Positions 43,560 through 54,477 of a stretch of DNA of 64,000 nucleotides are shown here, in pieces (the stretch's first letter is position 1; every line of letters begins with the position of its first letter). The stretch is from Erinaceus europaeus (lineage: Eukaryota > Chordata > Mammalia > Eulipotyphla > Erinaceidae), in contig NC_080164.1 of assembly GCF_950295315.1 (NCBI RefSeq), forward strand, positions 106,353,587 through 106,417,586, read 5' to 3'. The position numbers and the translations under genes are program-made. The notes under the pieces were generated by a model. It was given only the letters and a program-made list of their open reading frames with translations, did not search any database and was not told the DNA's origin.

Positions 43560-45075
43560 GTGTTAAAACTTAAAACATACAGTCAAACCACAAGAAAAAA
43601 ACTCCTTTTCCATAGTCTTTTCAACAAATGCTATTGGGTAAATTGGGTTGGCATGCAGAATAATAAAACTGAACCACTACATTTCACCAGACACAAAAGT
43701 GAATTTCAAATGTGTCAAAGACGTGGATGTTAGAGTAGCAACTATCAAATACTTAGAGAAAAATATTCACAGATCTCTTTTCCATCTAAATTTTATAGGC
43801 ATCTTCAATGATATTACTTCAGCTGCAAGGAAGACTAAAATAAAAGTAAACCAATGGGGGTAGAGGGGTAGCACAACAGGTTAAGTGCAGGTGGCTCAAA
43901 GCACAAGGGCTGGCTTATGCCCCCTGACTCCCCACCTGCAGGGGAGTCAATTCACAAGTGGTGAAGCCGTTCTGCAGGTATCTGTCTTTCTTTCCCCCTC
44001 TCTGTCTTCCCCTCCTCTCTCCATTTCTCTCTGTCCTATCCAACAATAATAACTACAACAAGGGCAACAAAAGGGAATAAATAAATATTTTAAAAAATGG
44101 GACTACATCACATTAAGAAGCTTCTGCACAGCAAAAGAATGGGAGATCTTTACATACCATAAATCACACAAAACATATAAAGATCTCACCAAACTCAGCA
44201 GCAACAACAACAAAAAATGACCCCATCCAAAAGTGAGGAGAGAATGTGAACAGAACTTTCACCAGAGAAGAGATCCAGAAGATCAACAAACATGAAAACA
44301 TGTTCCAAATCATTGACTGTCAGAGAAATGCAAATAAAAACAACAATGAGATACCACTTTACTCCTGTGAGAATGCCATACATCAGAAAAAGTAGTAGGA
44401 ACAAATGATGGGGAGGCTGTGGGGAAAAAGAATACTCCTGCACTGCTGGTGGGAATGTCAGTTGGCCCAACCCCTGTGGAGAGCAGTCTGGATAATTCTC
44501 AGAAGGCTAAAAGTGCACCTACCCTATGACCTTGCAATTCTTCTCCTGGGGATATATCCTAAAGAGCCAAACACACCCATCAGAAAAGATGTGTATACCT
44601 ATGTTCATAACAGCACAGTTTGTAATTATCAAAAACTGGAAGCATCCTAGGTGTCCAAAACTAGATGAGTGGCTGAGAAAGTTGAGGTCTACATACACAA
44701 TGGAATACTACTTAGCAGTTAATAATGATGAATTCACCTTATTCACCTCATCTTGTATAGAGCTTGAAGGAATCATGCTAAGTGAGATCAGCCAGAAGGA
44801 GAAGGATGAATACTGGGTGATCCCACTCATAAATAGAAGTCCTAAGAGTAGAAAGGGGAAACACAAAGAACTTGGACTGACTTTGATGTATTGCACCAAA
44901 ATTGGGAGGGGGACTGGGGTGGGGAATGTTCAGGTCCTAGTTCAGGATGGTCAAGGAGGGCCTAGGAGGTGGGGGTTAGAATGCTATGCAGAAATTGAGC
45001 AATTTTTACATATGTACCAACTGCATTTACTTTCCATGGTAATCCATTAATCCCCTTGATAAAAAAAAAAAATTA
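43560..45075 (+). mobile_element. L1 ORF2 3' half plus short 3' UTR, split by SINE-A
   Basis: 43,560-43,857 and 44,094-45,075 form one L1. ORF2 codes in order the segments around 'catctaaattttataggcat', 'gcttctgcacagcaaaagaa', the conserved 'aacaatgagataccacttta' and then the C-terminus (TMEYYLAVNNDEF, LEGIMLSEISQKEKDEY). A 174-codon open stretch (44,526-45,050) is the longest coding remnant in the window; it reads past the ORF2 end into UTR. The short UTR ends 'ggtaatccattaatcccctt' plus A12. Upstream frames are broken. Confidence 0.9.
43858..44093 (+). mobile_element. SINE-A nested in L1 ORF2
   Basis: Head 'ggtagcacaacaggttaagt', central 'tcacaagtggtgaagccgtt', C/T body and CAA stretch. 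It lies between the L1 'aaccaatgg' and 'aatgggactac' segments, consistent with a short aatggg TSD. Confidence 0.88.
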
Positions 45076-45494
45076 AGCTACTTTTCCACCATCAGGTAGG
45101 ACAAAGATTCAAATGTTAAAGGATAATTCAACTGTTCACTAGTTTAGTAAATATACCTTTTTAGTCAAAGAAGTCACACAAGAAAAACTTCCTCACAATC
45201 AGGATATTGCTATTTGAACTTCTACCTTTCTCTGAAGATACTATTGATTGTTTGCTGAGAAATGTTTGTGTTATAAGTTTGCATTATATTTTAGAAGTCC
45301 CAAGGGTACCAAAGAGAGCAGAATATTCAGCAGAAGAAAATTGGAATTGCAATACACAATCTAGGTGACTTTTTTTTTCCTGTGCTGTTTCTTTCTTTCT
45401 TTTTTTTTTTTAATTTGGTTTTCATTTGGGAGGGGTGTTACAGTTGTTGACACATGAGTACAATTTCTTTTTTTTTAAAAATCTTGTGCTGAAT
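45076..45494. other. unassigned DNA, T-tracts
   Basis: Contains several T-runs near 45,370-45,410 and 45,468-45,476. The sequence 'gttacagttgttgacacatg' and its apparent continuation after the next SINE may be an older repeat I cannot name. Confidence 0.4.
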
Positions 45495-45702
45495 AGTTTT
45501 TTAAACACCTTTATTTATTTATTATTGGATATATATAGAGAAAGGGGAGATAGAGAGGGAGAGAGTCAGAGAGACATCTGCAGTCTTGCTTCACCACTCG
45601 TGAAGCCTTCCTCCTACAGGTGGGGAGCACAGGCTTCAACTTGGTTCCTGTGCCCTGTAATGTGTGTGCACATAAGCAGGTGCACCACTGCCTGGACCTA
45701 CA
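45495..45702 (-). mobile_element. SINE-B
   Basis: A/T tail, GA body, 'cttcaccactcgtgaagcct', 'gcttcaacttggttcctg' and reversed head 'gtgcaccactgcctgg'. A tacaat(t/g)tct repeat on both sides (near 45,460 and 45,699) is the probable TSD, if the tail includes the T-run. Confidence 0.85.
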
Positions 45703-46334
45703 ATGTCTCATCTCCCCATTTTATATGATAGGTGTTTGGCAAACACTCTCACTTCTAGCTCAGGTCCCTTAAACCACTGTTCAGCAGGACATGCAAGTGT
45801 AGGCCGGGAGTCTGTCAGCACTTCATGCAGCAGATTCCATCCCTAAATGCTTGGCAAGGATTCCCAGGAGCAGCTAGATATTAGATGGATATCTATTCTA
45901 ACCCTCTGCACTTTTAGAGGTTCACCTGTCATCCCTGAATGGATAATCACATCATTTCTTTCTCTGCCTTCCACTGGCACAATAGCCTGCATTCACTCTT
46001 GTCATTTTCTCGTCTTTCAGCAGATTTCCCTGCTGTAGGTGAGGCAGACTCAGTTCCATCCAAAGCTTCTTGCCATGGAGGGTTCAGGGGCAAATAATAT
46101 CCTATTAAATCCCCAAGTCAAAACAGACTACCCATGTCACTTCTCCCCACAGTGAAACAACTCTACTATTTCCCTTTTGAACATGGAGATTTGTAAATGG
46201 AAGGTCGTACAGCCAAACATCTTTGGCCAGCCCCTTGCAAGGTATTGCCTCTACCTCTGGGACTGTCAACAGCTTGTCACAGTTGCTTAGAACTGATTCC
46301 AACTCTTCGTGTAGAGAATGTTGTCAGGATTTGC
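45703..46334. other. unassigned DNA
   Basis: About 630 bases, no element recognised with confidence. Confidence 0.4.
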
Positions 46335-46652
46335 TGCCCTAAGGAAGGGGAAATCCTACCTCCATCTGCTCTATTTCTACTGTTCATGTTTGTTAAACAT
46401 TTTGTCCTGCTTTATATCTTACTGACATTCAGCCACCAAGTTTCAGATGCTCCTAAGACACCGTCCTGATTACCCTGGGAGGATGATCTTCACCAATATC
46501 TCCTGAAACCTCCCCTCCTCAGCGCCCTCCCCCACTAGGGAAAGATAGAAATAGGCTGGGGGTATTAATCCATCTGCTAACACCCATGTCCAGTGGAGAA
46601 GCAATTACAGAAGCCAGTCCTTCCACCTTCTGCACCCCATAAAAATTTTTGG
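46335..46652 (+). mobile_element. L1 3' UTR, first part of host copy
   Basis: UTR from about 'gaaatcctacctccatctgc' to 'cataaaaatttttggttca', where a large L1 is inserted. Its likely continuation begins near 50,128 and resumes again at 50,475. Confidence 0.75.
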
Positions 46653-46859
46653 TTCACTTTTGAATTGGATCATTTGATTTTCTGTTGCTAAAGTTTGTCA
46701 GCTTTTTGTATATTTTAGTTATTAGCATCTTGTCTGATGTATGACATGTAAAGATGTCTCATTCTCTGAGGAATCTCTTTGTGTGATGGTTTCTTTTGAT
46801 GTGCAGAAGCTTTTCAATTTGATGTAGTCCCATTGTTTTTTTTCATTTTGTATATTTCT

Positions 46860-46984
46860 TTTTAGTTTTTTTTTATTTGTAAAAAGGAAATGTTGACTAA
46901 ACCATAGGATAAAAGGGGTGCAATTTCTCATAATTCCCACCACCAGACTCTGTATCCCATCCCCTCCCCCGATAGGTTTATTTT
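46860..46984 (-). mobile_element. short L1 3' end nested in the inverted L1 arm
   Basis: T-rich start, then the reverse complement of the last about 100 bases of the L1 3' end ('ggataaaaggggtgcaattt'). It splits the minus-oriented ORF2 segment between 'cccattgttttttttcattt' and 'gttttagtcttccttg'. A ttt(c/a)atttt-type repeat on both sides is the likely TSD. Confidence 0.82.
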
Positions 46985-47577
46985 TGTTTTAGTCTTCCTT
47001 GAAATTGGGTTTGTATCATCAAAGATGCCTGTGAGATTTAGATGGCAAAGACAACAATGAGATACCACTTCCCCTCTTTGAGAACGTTATATACCTGAAA
47101 AGATAGCAGCAACAAGTGCTGGAGAGGTTGTGGGGACAAAGGAACCCTCCTGCACTGCTAGTGGAAATGTAAATTGACCCAAACCCTGTGGAGAGCAGTA
47201 TAGGAAACCTTCACAAGGCTAGAAATGGACCTTTCTTATGACCCAGTAATTTCTCTCCTAGGGATATATAATTCCTAAAAGAATTAGATACACCCATCCA
47301 AAAAAGACCTGTGTACATCTATGTTCATAGCACCACAATTCACAACCTAGAAGCAACCCAGGTGTGCAACAACAGATGAGTGGCTGAGAAAGTTGTGACA
47401 TATATACACAATGTAATACTACTCAGCTATTAAAAATGGTAAATTCACATCTTCATCACATAATCTTGGATAGAGCTAGAATTATGTTAAGTGAGATAAG
47501 CCAGAAAGAGAAAGAGAAGTATGGGATGATCCCATTCATAAACAGACACTGAGAAAGATGAACAGAAAGGGAAACAA

Positions 47578-47882
47578 GGGAGTCGGGCAGCAGCGCAGTG
47601 GTTAAGCGCAGGTGGCACAAAGCACAAGGACTGGCATAAGGGTCTCGGTTCAAGCCCCCGTCTCCCCACCTGCAGGGGAGTCGCTTCACAAGCGGTGAAG
47701 CAGGTCTGCAGGTGTCTATCTTTCTCTCTCCCTGTCTCCCCCTCCTCTCTCCATTTCTCTCTGTCCTATCCAACAACGAAGACATCAACAACAACAATAA
47801 TGACTACAACAATAAAACAACAAGGGCAAAAACAAAGGGAAAATAAATAAATAAATATTTTTTTAAAAAGTAAAAAAAAAAA
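47578..47882 (+). mobile_element. SINE-A, young, perfect 14-bp TSD
   Basis: Near-consensus head ('ggagtcgggcagcagcgcag'), B-box, central segment, CAA region and A-rich tail, bounded by agaaagggaaacaa at 47,564-47,577 and 47,883-47,896. The identical duplications and good A/B boxes imply a recent insertion. Confidence 0.95.
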
Positions 47883-50112
47883 AGAAAGGGAAACAAAAGC
47901 AAAATTTCACTGAGTTTTGTACCAAAGTAAAAATCTCAGGGGGAGGGTGTATATTTTCAGCTCTAATAAAGCAGTGGGGGTAGGAACACAGATCTTTGGT
48001 GGCAGGAATGCTGATAATATATATACTCCTATTAAGTGATAGTTCTATAAACCACTAATTAATCAATATGAGAGGGGAGAAATAGATGCCTCAAGTTTTT
48101 TAATGAATAGATTTCAATTGTGCATATATATTCCTTCACTCTAATCATTTGAGATTTCAAATTAGTAAACTGAATTTTAACCCTGGACTTAAATTGTTAA
48201 TGCATTTCTAATAAGGACTTTCTTCTTTCTTTTTTATGAAATATTAAATTACCTAAAAGACTAGGGAGACCAGAAGCAACTGGTCTTGTCAGTAAATAAG
48301 ATAATGTTATTTGTAAATAGCACTAATTGACATAAATCGTGGTAAGGTTATATATGGTATGGTAAGTTCTAACCATGGGATTTTCAAAATAAATCAAGTT
48401 CCCAAATAACTTGGTTATGATAATAACTATCTATTCCCTTCTTAAACTCTTAAGACAGAAAAGAATCTTTCTCATTCTCTATAAACCCATTTTTCTCCCA
48501 ATCTTAGAACCTCTGGGGCTTTGCTTGTTTTCCTTCATGTTTCTCTAGATCCATACCATTTGATGTTGCGTCTACTGATCTCAACCAAATCAATGCAACC
48601 AGTGTCAACTAGACATGTTCCACTTTGGACTGTGTCCATAGACACCAGGCCTGTGATGTCAACCCAATACTCCAGCTCCTATTGGACCTTTCTAAGACCT
48701 TTCCTAGCTCTTAGGACTCCTAAGTTCCTTTATGGATGATCAAACTTCCTAACAAAGCTACAGAACCTAAATATAGACCAGGGCACAAGTGCACATGTAT
48801 CCATAAGTTAGGGGAAAATATATACCTTAAAGTAAAAGTGCACAGTAGTCTACAGTAACTCAAAAAGTGCAGCAAGTAGAAAGACCTTTAAAATGGCACC
48901 ATAATGTATTTAATCAAATAATTTCTACTTAGACCTAGATACCTTCTTCACCTACTTCCTATTTCATATCCCTCAATCATTCTAAGTCTCTGTTGAAAAA
49001 AATAAGGACTGCAAAAGCTGGATAAGGACAAGAGACCAGCACACTTTTAATGGTGGCCCTTTTGGTTACTACTAGGTCACCATCATTCAGGGACTTAGTC
49101 AGGGAGTTCTGAGATTCCCACATAGATGTGATGGACCTAGACCTCTAATAGATCCCTCTCGCCACCATCACTGGTCGTCTCTATCAGGAACAGCATCATA
49201 AACCCTCTTGTAGGTATCTACAGGACCTTGCCCTAAATGTAGAACAACAATGATAGAAACTGCCCCACTCTCCAAAGGGAGGCTTCCTCTGCCACTCAAG
49301 GAAGACTAGTCCTGAAATGAGTACAACCTAGAATGTTCCTAGTTGTGACCATAGAATGTGAGCTCAGACCGAAAGAGATACAGAGGTTACACAGGCTCCT
49401 GTGCTAAATATGAAGACATGGAACCTGGGTCAGATTTATGTGGTTTACAATTAATGGTATTTATATATTTTTCCCATATTTGGGAGCTACTGTTTTCCCT
49501 GATACAGCTTTCTATTACTACTTCCAAATCTGACACCATCTCCCCAGACAATACCTTTAGCTCACTTGCATGATAGCTGTTTGAGCTTAGGCAAAAATGT
49601 GTAAAGTCAGAGGCTCTTTGTAATATACCTAAAATAGACTTCCTAGCTTTTTCCAAAATGAAGAACCCAAATTCCATCTGCTATATTCTTACCTTTAGGT
49701 TTCTGCTTATTAAATAATTTGTTCTGGTTTATATCTTAATGATTTTTCAGCCATCAAGTTGCAGACGCTACCATGATGCTATCCTGACTTCCCTGAGCAG
49801 ATAGATGACCTCACTAATTTGTTCAGGAACCTCACTTCCCTAGAGCCCTACCCCACTGAAAAAACATAAAAACAGGCTGGGACCATCCAATGTCCATGTT
49901 AAGTAGACAAGCAATTACAGGATCCAGAACTTATACCTTCTGCACACCATAAAGAATTTTGGTTCATATACCCATAAGGATAAAGAATAGGGAAGCTGCC
50001 AGTGGAGGGGATGAGACACAGAACTCTGGTAGTGAGAACTGTGTGGAATTGTACCCCTCTTATCTCACAATCTTGTCCATCATTATTAAATCACTAGTAA
50101 AAACAAAACCAA

Positions 50113-50382
50113 TTTTTTTTTATCCATACTCCAAGAGAGAGGGGAGTAAACCAGAGGGCTCAGTATCCCCATGCCACCAGGACCCAAAGCATTTGTCACC
50201 ATGAATCTTGTTTTTATCCCATCACTAAAAGAGAAGCAAATCTGGAAAATACCAGAGGGAGCCAGGCACTGTTTCTCTTATCTACAAGAGAAAAAAAGTA
50301 CAATTTGTGGAAGTAGTAATGAGTGTAGGAGTAAGCGAGAAAGGAAGTGAAGGTAGAAATGTTAAAAATTAAATGGGGATAT

Positions 50383-50420
<38 letters not shown>

Positions 50421-50474
50421 TGATAGATAGATAGTTATAGAATCAGCCTGTATCTGTAACCTTGGGAGAAGTAA
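50113..50474. other. mostly unassigned DNA with (GA)n
   Basis: The first 20-30 bases ('tatccatactccaagagaga') may be L1 UTR continuing from 46,652. The remainder up to the (GA)n at 50,387-50,416 and a short GATA run is not recognised and may be a further insertion in that L1. Confidence 0.45.
50387..50416. repeat. (GA)15 microsatellite
   Basis: Pure GA run followed by 'tggatgatagatagatag'. Confidence 0.95.
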
Positions 50475-50605
50475 GTACTGTAGCTTCCAGTGGAGGGAAT
50501 GGGAACACAAAACTCTAGTGGTGGGAACAGTGTGGAATTATACCCATGTTATCTTATAATTTTGTAAACCAATATTTAATCACTAATAAAAATTTAAAGG
50601 AAAAA
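50475..50605 (+). mobile_element. L1 3' terminus
   Basis: Last about 120 bases of the L1 3' end ('agcttccagtggagggaatg' to 'atcactaataaaaattt'). It would complete the host copy interrupted at 46,652. Confidence 0.8.
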
Positions 50606-51007
50606 AGAAGTATGAAATCAAGTGATGGATACAAATACTATATACATTTATATTTGCTTCTGATTTGGTGCTTTGGTTTTTTTGCTTTCCTGTTTTTGGT
50701 GTTTTGGTTTTTTTTGTATCTGAATCTCAGAGACACTGATTCAGAAGTGATGTTTGGATAAAAGGAAGTTTTCTAATGTCAGTACTTACAGTTTTCTTTC
50801 TGAAGCTGAATCTCCCTTGGATAGTTTCAGTAAAACACACCATCTCTTGCTGGTGAGTACACTGTCCTCAAGCATATGGAGCTCCCAGGATTTTTCTGTC
50901 AGCATACTTAGAAATCTGGAAGTTCCATATTTACTTCCAAATTTCTGTATTATAAGATGGTGGAGGAAAGATTATGAATATAATGCTTGCTGTGAAAATG
51001 GCCTATG
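50606..51007. other. unassigned DNA
   Basis: Nothing recognised. Confidence 0.35.
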
Positions 51008-51245
51008 AGGTCAAGAGGTAGTGCCTCTGAAAGAGTTCATACCTCAGCTTGAAGATCTGAGTTTAAATCTTTTTTATCCTAGGAGAACACTCTGCAAAAT
51101 TGGAGCTTCATGAACAGTGGAATAGTGCTGTGGTGTCTCTTCTTGCTTCTCTGTGTCTAGCTTCTCTGCCTCTCACTATCAAAGAGAATAAAATACAATA
51201 AAGTAGTGTAGTTCTGAAGCCCCAGTGAAAATTCTAGAGCCAATT
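51008..51245 (+). mobile_element. SINE-C, long form
   Basis: Head 'ggtcaagaggtagtgcctct', 'gatctgagtttaaatc' B-box remnant, C/T body, and a distal block ('gaagccccagtgaaaattct'). Confidence 0.65.
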
Positions 51246-51317
51246 AAAAGGTGCTATACTCTGGTTATGAGATTCATAAATTTCTCCACAGTAAGACAAC
51301 AGTGCTAGTGATGATTC

Positions 51318-51515
51318 TTCATGATATAAACAGAAAGAAATAGAGAAGGAGATATAGCGACAGAGGAAAAGAGACACTGGTAGCACTTCTCCACCAATAA
51401 TGAAGCTCCCATGATCCCCCACACCCCCAACCAACACAAGGACCTTGAACTTGAACCCAAGTTCTCATACAAGCTAATGTGTGCACTCTTCTCTTTGCAC
51501 CACTGCTCAAGGAAT
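51318..51515 (-). mobile_element. SINE, diverged
   Basis: GA-rich body, 'cttctccaccaataatgaag', 'gaacttgaacccaagttctc' (reversed B-box) and a reversed head ending 'tttgcaccactgctcaagg'. Confidence 0.7.
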
Positions 51516-51547
51516 CTTTTAAATCCTTAGGGGAGGCCTCATAAAAG

Positions 51548-51785
51548 ACAACACCCATGTTCAGTGGGGAAGTAATTACAGATGCCAGACCTTCAACCTT
51601 CTGCATCCAACAAGGACCTTGGGTCCATACTCTCAGAAGGTTAAAGAATAGGAAAGCTATCAGGGGAGGGGATGGGATACGGAGGTCTGGTGGTGGGAAT
51701 TGTGCGAAGTTGTACCCCTCTTATCTTATGGTTTAGTCAAAATTTCCCTTTTATAAATAAAAGATTTTTAAAAAGAAAAGAAAAA
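51548..51785 (+). mobile_element. L1 3' end
   Basis: About the last 235 bases of the long UTR ('caacacccatgttcagtggg' to 'cccttttataaataaaag') plus an A-rich tail. Confidence 0.88.
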
Positions 51786-52540
51786 TAAGGATTTTAAGAA
51801 ATAAAACTGTTAAACTTTAAAAAATAAAAAAAGAAAGAAAGCATCTTTATTAGAACATTGCAGTTAAACTTGATCAAGTGCCACCATCTCAAAGTGTGTG
51901 GACAATGGAGGCATCATTTTATTAAGAGCACTTTCTGCCTGGCTCACACTGGATGACTTCCTGAGCCACATCAGCAAATTCATTTCCAGAATTGGCTTTC
52001 ACATGTAGGCTCTTCAATTTGTGTCTTTGGAATACACATTTATTCCCTCCTTCCCATCAAATCATAAAACCCTTATCATCAAGAAAGATGTCAGAACATT
52101 TCAATACATTTCTAATTCAGCCCATAGCCTAAAAAAACCGTTATTTGGAAAGAATTTAGAGTGTAAGCATTTCTCCTATAAATCGGAGGGCTCTTAGGTC
52201 AGGTCTTTTTTTCACAAGTCGTTGAACGGACAACAAATGGACACATTCCAGGGCTGTACACAGAATGAGTTATAAGTGATAAATTGCGGAAACAGTCCCT
52301 CCCTCTTGAAACTCTTAACTACGCCCTGGGGTGGTAGAAAGAGGAGGTAATAAATCTCTGCCAATTTTCACACCATCTGCCTTCTGAAGCTAGCACAACT
52401 ATGGCTAGCCAGTGCTACTATGCCCTTCTAGTTCCTCTATCTAGAAATGTGTGAATTGCAGCTATTCCTGCACAACAATCATGACACAGTATATGACAGT
52501 ATACCTGCTCATTAGGGAGCAAGTAAAAGATATAATTCTA
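51786..52540. other. unassigned, high-complexity DNA
   Basis: After an A-rich stretch the region 51,840-52,540 has balanced, complex sequence with no repeat recognised. Short open frames only. Candidate for conserved non-coding sequence, judged only from its complexity and lack of repeats. Confidence 0.4.
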
Positions 52541-52542
52541 AG

Positions 52543-53125
52543 AATGCAGAGGTCACATAGGCTCCTAAGCTGAATATGGACCCCAGATCACATCAAATCG
52601 ATGGGGTTTATAGTCAACAAAATTTATACACCTTTCCCATATTTGGGAGCTACTCTTTTCCCCAATCCAGCTTTATGTTCCTTTTTCCAGCCATGACATC
52701 ATCTTCCCAGACAATAACTTGGATCCACCTGCCTATCAGATTTCAGGTTCAGGGGAAAAAAAACTAGTATATTCATAGGCCCTTTGGAATATAACAAAAA
52801 TATGCCTACTAGCTATCTACAAAATGGAGACGACCTCAACTCTTCATCTGCAGCCTTTAGGTTCATGATTGTTCAATAATTTATTTGGCTTTGTATGTTA
52901 ACTCTCTTTTCAGCCACCAGGTTCCAGATACTAGCATGATGCCAACCAGACTTCCCTGGACAGACAACACCACCAATGTGTAGTGGAGCTCCAATTCCCC
53001 AGAACCCCACCTCACTAGGGAAAGAGAGAGGCAGGCTGGGAGTTTGGATCAACCTGTTAACGTCCATGTTCTGTGGGGAAGCAATTACAGAATCCAGACC
53101 TTCCACCTTCTGCATCCCACAATTT
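52543..53125 (+). mobile_element. L1 3' UTR fragment, 3' truncated
   Basis: UTR from 'gaatgcagaggtcacatagg' to 'accttctgcatcccacaa'. The last about 130 bases and A-tail are missing, cut by the elements that follow. Confidence 0.85.
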
Positions 53126-53127
53126 AG

Positions 53128-53212
53128 TTAATTTCTGCTTTGTGCTTCCCCTTCTATTCTTACTTCTCAGCTTCTGTATATCTATGAGTGAGATCATCCC
53201 ATATTCATCCTT
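53128..53212 (-). mobile_element. L1 ORF2 C-terminal scrap
   Basis: Reverse complement of the ORF2/UTR boundary ('gtgagatcatcccatattca'). Too short to place in a larger copy. Confidence 0.6.
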
Positions 53213-54420
53213 CTCTTTTTTTTTTTATTGATTTAATGATGACTGACAAGACTGTAGTATAAGAAAAGTAAAATCCACACAATTCCTACCACTAGAGTTA
53301 CCTCCATTGTAAGCTTTCCTATTCTTTATCCCTCTGGGAGAATGGATCCAGGATCATTATGGGGTGCAGAAGGTAGGAAGTCTGGCTTCTATAATTACTT
53401 TTCCATTGGATGTGGGTGTTGGCAGGTCAACCCATAACCCCAGCCTGTGTCTATCTTTCCTTAGTGGAGAAGGGCTCTTAAGATGCTGTTCCAGGGTGCA
53501 TTGTTGAGATCTTCTGCCCAGAGAAGTCATGATGGTGTAATGGTAGCATGCACAACTTAGTGACTGAAAAGCATCAAGATATAAAGCAGAACAAATTGTT
53601 TAATAATCAGGAACCTAAAGACAACAATATAGCACATGAAATTTGAGGTCTCCATTTTGGAAAAGGCTAGTAGATATATATTAGGTATATTCCAAGGAGC
53701 CCATGACTTTACTAATTTTTCCCTGAGCCCAACAACTAACATGCAGGTGGGCTAAAGGTATTGTCTGGAGAAATGGTGTCAGAGTTGGATATAGGACTAG
53801 AAAGCTAGATCTGGATAGAGAGCAGCTCTCAAATATGGGAAAAGTATATAAATATTTTTTCCTTTATTGGGAAATTAATGTTTTACAGTCACCAGTAAAT
53901 ATAATAGTTTGTACATGCATAATATTTCTCAGATTTCCACTTAACAATACAACTGTACAACAATACAAGTTAAATATTGTTAACTGTAAATTCCATCAAG
54001 TTGATCTGGGACCCATATTCAACAAAGGAGCCTGTGTAACCTTTGCATCCCTGTTGCTCTGAGCTTGTATTCTGTCTCATAGCTAGGGACATTCTAAGAG
54101 GCACTCATTGCTGGGCCTGTCTTCCTCAGGTAACAGAGTATGTTGACCCAACCTCCCTTTGGAGATTGAGGCAGTCCCTACCAATATTGACCCACATTGA
54201 GGGCAAAGTCCTGTAGATGCCCACAAAAGGATCCACTATGTTGTTCCTGATGGAGATGACCAGTGACAGCAGAGACTGTGATCTGATTGAGGTCTAAGCC
54301 CAACATTACTATGAGGTAATCCCAGGATTCCCTGATGAGGGCCCCAGGTGATGAGGTCACCAAGTAGTGACCTAAAGAGCCATCATTAAGGTCTCCTCTC
54401 CTGGGTCAACTAAGAATACC
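53213..54420 (-). mobile_element. L1 3' UTR, long-UTR type, with a nested L1 end
   Basis: Poly-T at 53,217 and reverse-oriented UTR to about 54,420 ('cattaaggtctcc'). Interrupted at 53,857-53,985 by another L1 3' terminus. It faces the plus-strand L1 that begins at 54,478, so the two are arranged head to head. Confidence 0.85.
53857..53985 (-). mobile_element. short-type L1 3' end nested in L1
   Basis: Reads 'tttattgggaaattaatgtt' to 'aacaatacaactgtacaaca', the complement of the short-type L1 3' terminus. Flanked by 'ataaatatt' and 'ttaaatatt'. Confidence 0.75.
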
Positions 54421-54477
54421 AAAGGAGATCATCTGGGACCTCAACAAGACAGGACTAGAACAACTTCAGGAACTCAC
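54421..54477. other. unassigned junction sequence
   Basis: 57 bases between the two opposed L1 copies, no match seen. Confidence 0.4.

Larger units (their letters stand above)
46653..50112 (+). mobile_element. L1 with inverted 5' end and long 3' UTR
   Basis: The left part (46,653-46,859 and 46,985-47,046) is L1 ORF2 in minus orientation. From 47,047 ('aacaatgagataccacttcc') the element runs in plus orientation through the ORF2 C-terminus (stop near 47,550) and the long 3' UTR to about 50,112. The inverted part ends just upstream of where the direct part begins in intact L1, less about 110 bases, which is the twin-priming signature. An L1 3' end is nested in the inverted part and a SINE-A in the ORF2/UTR boundary. 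Confidence 0.85.

Noticed and set aside
44526..45050. 174-codon open frame as a host gene
   Set aside because: It is the C-terminus of L1 ORF2 read on into the UTR, in an element broken upstream and split by a SINE.
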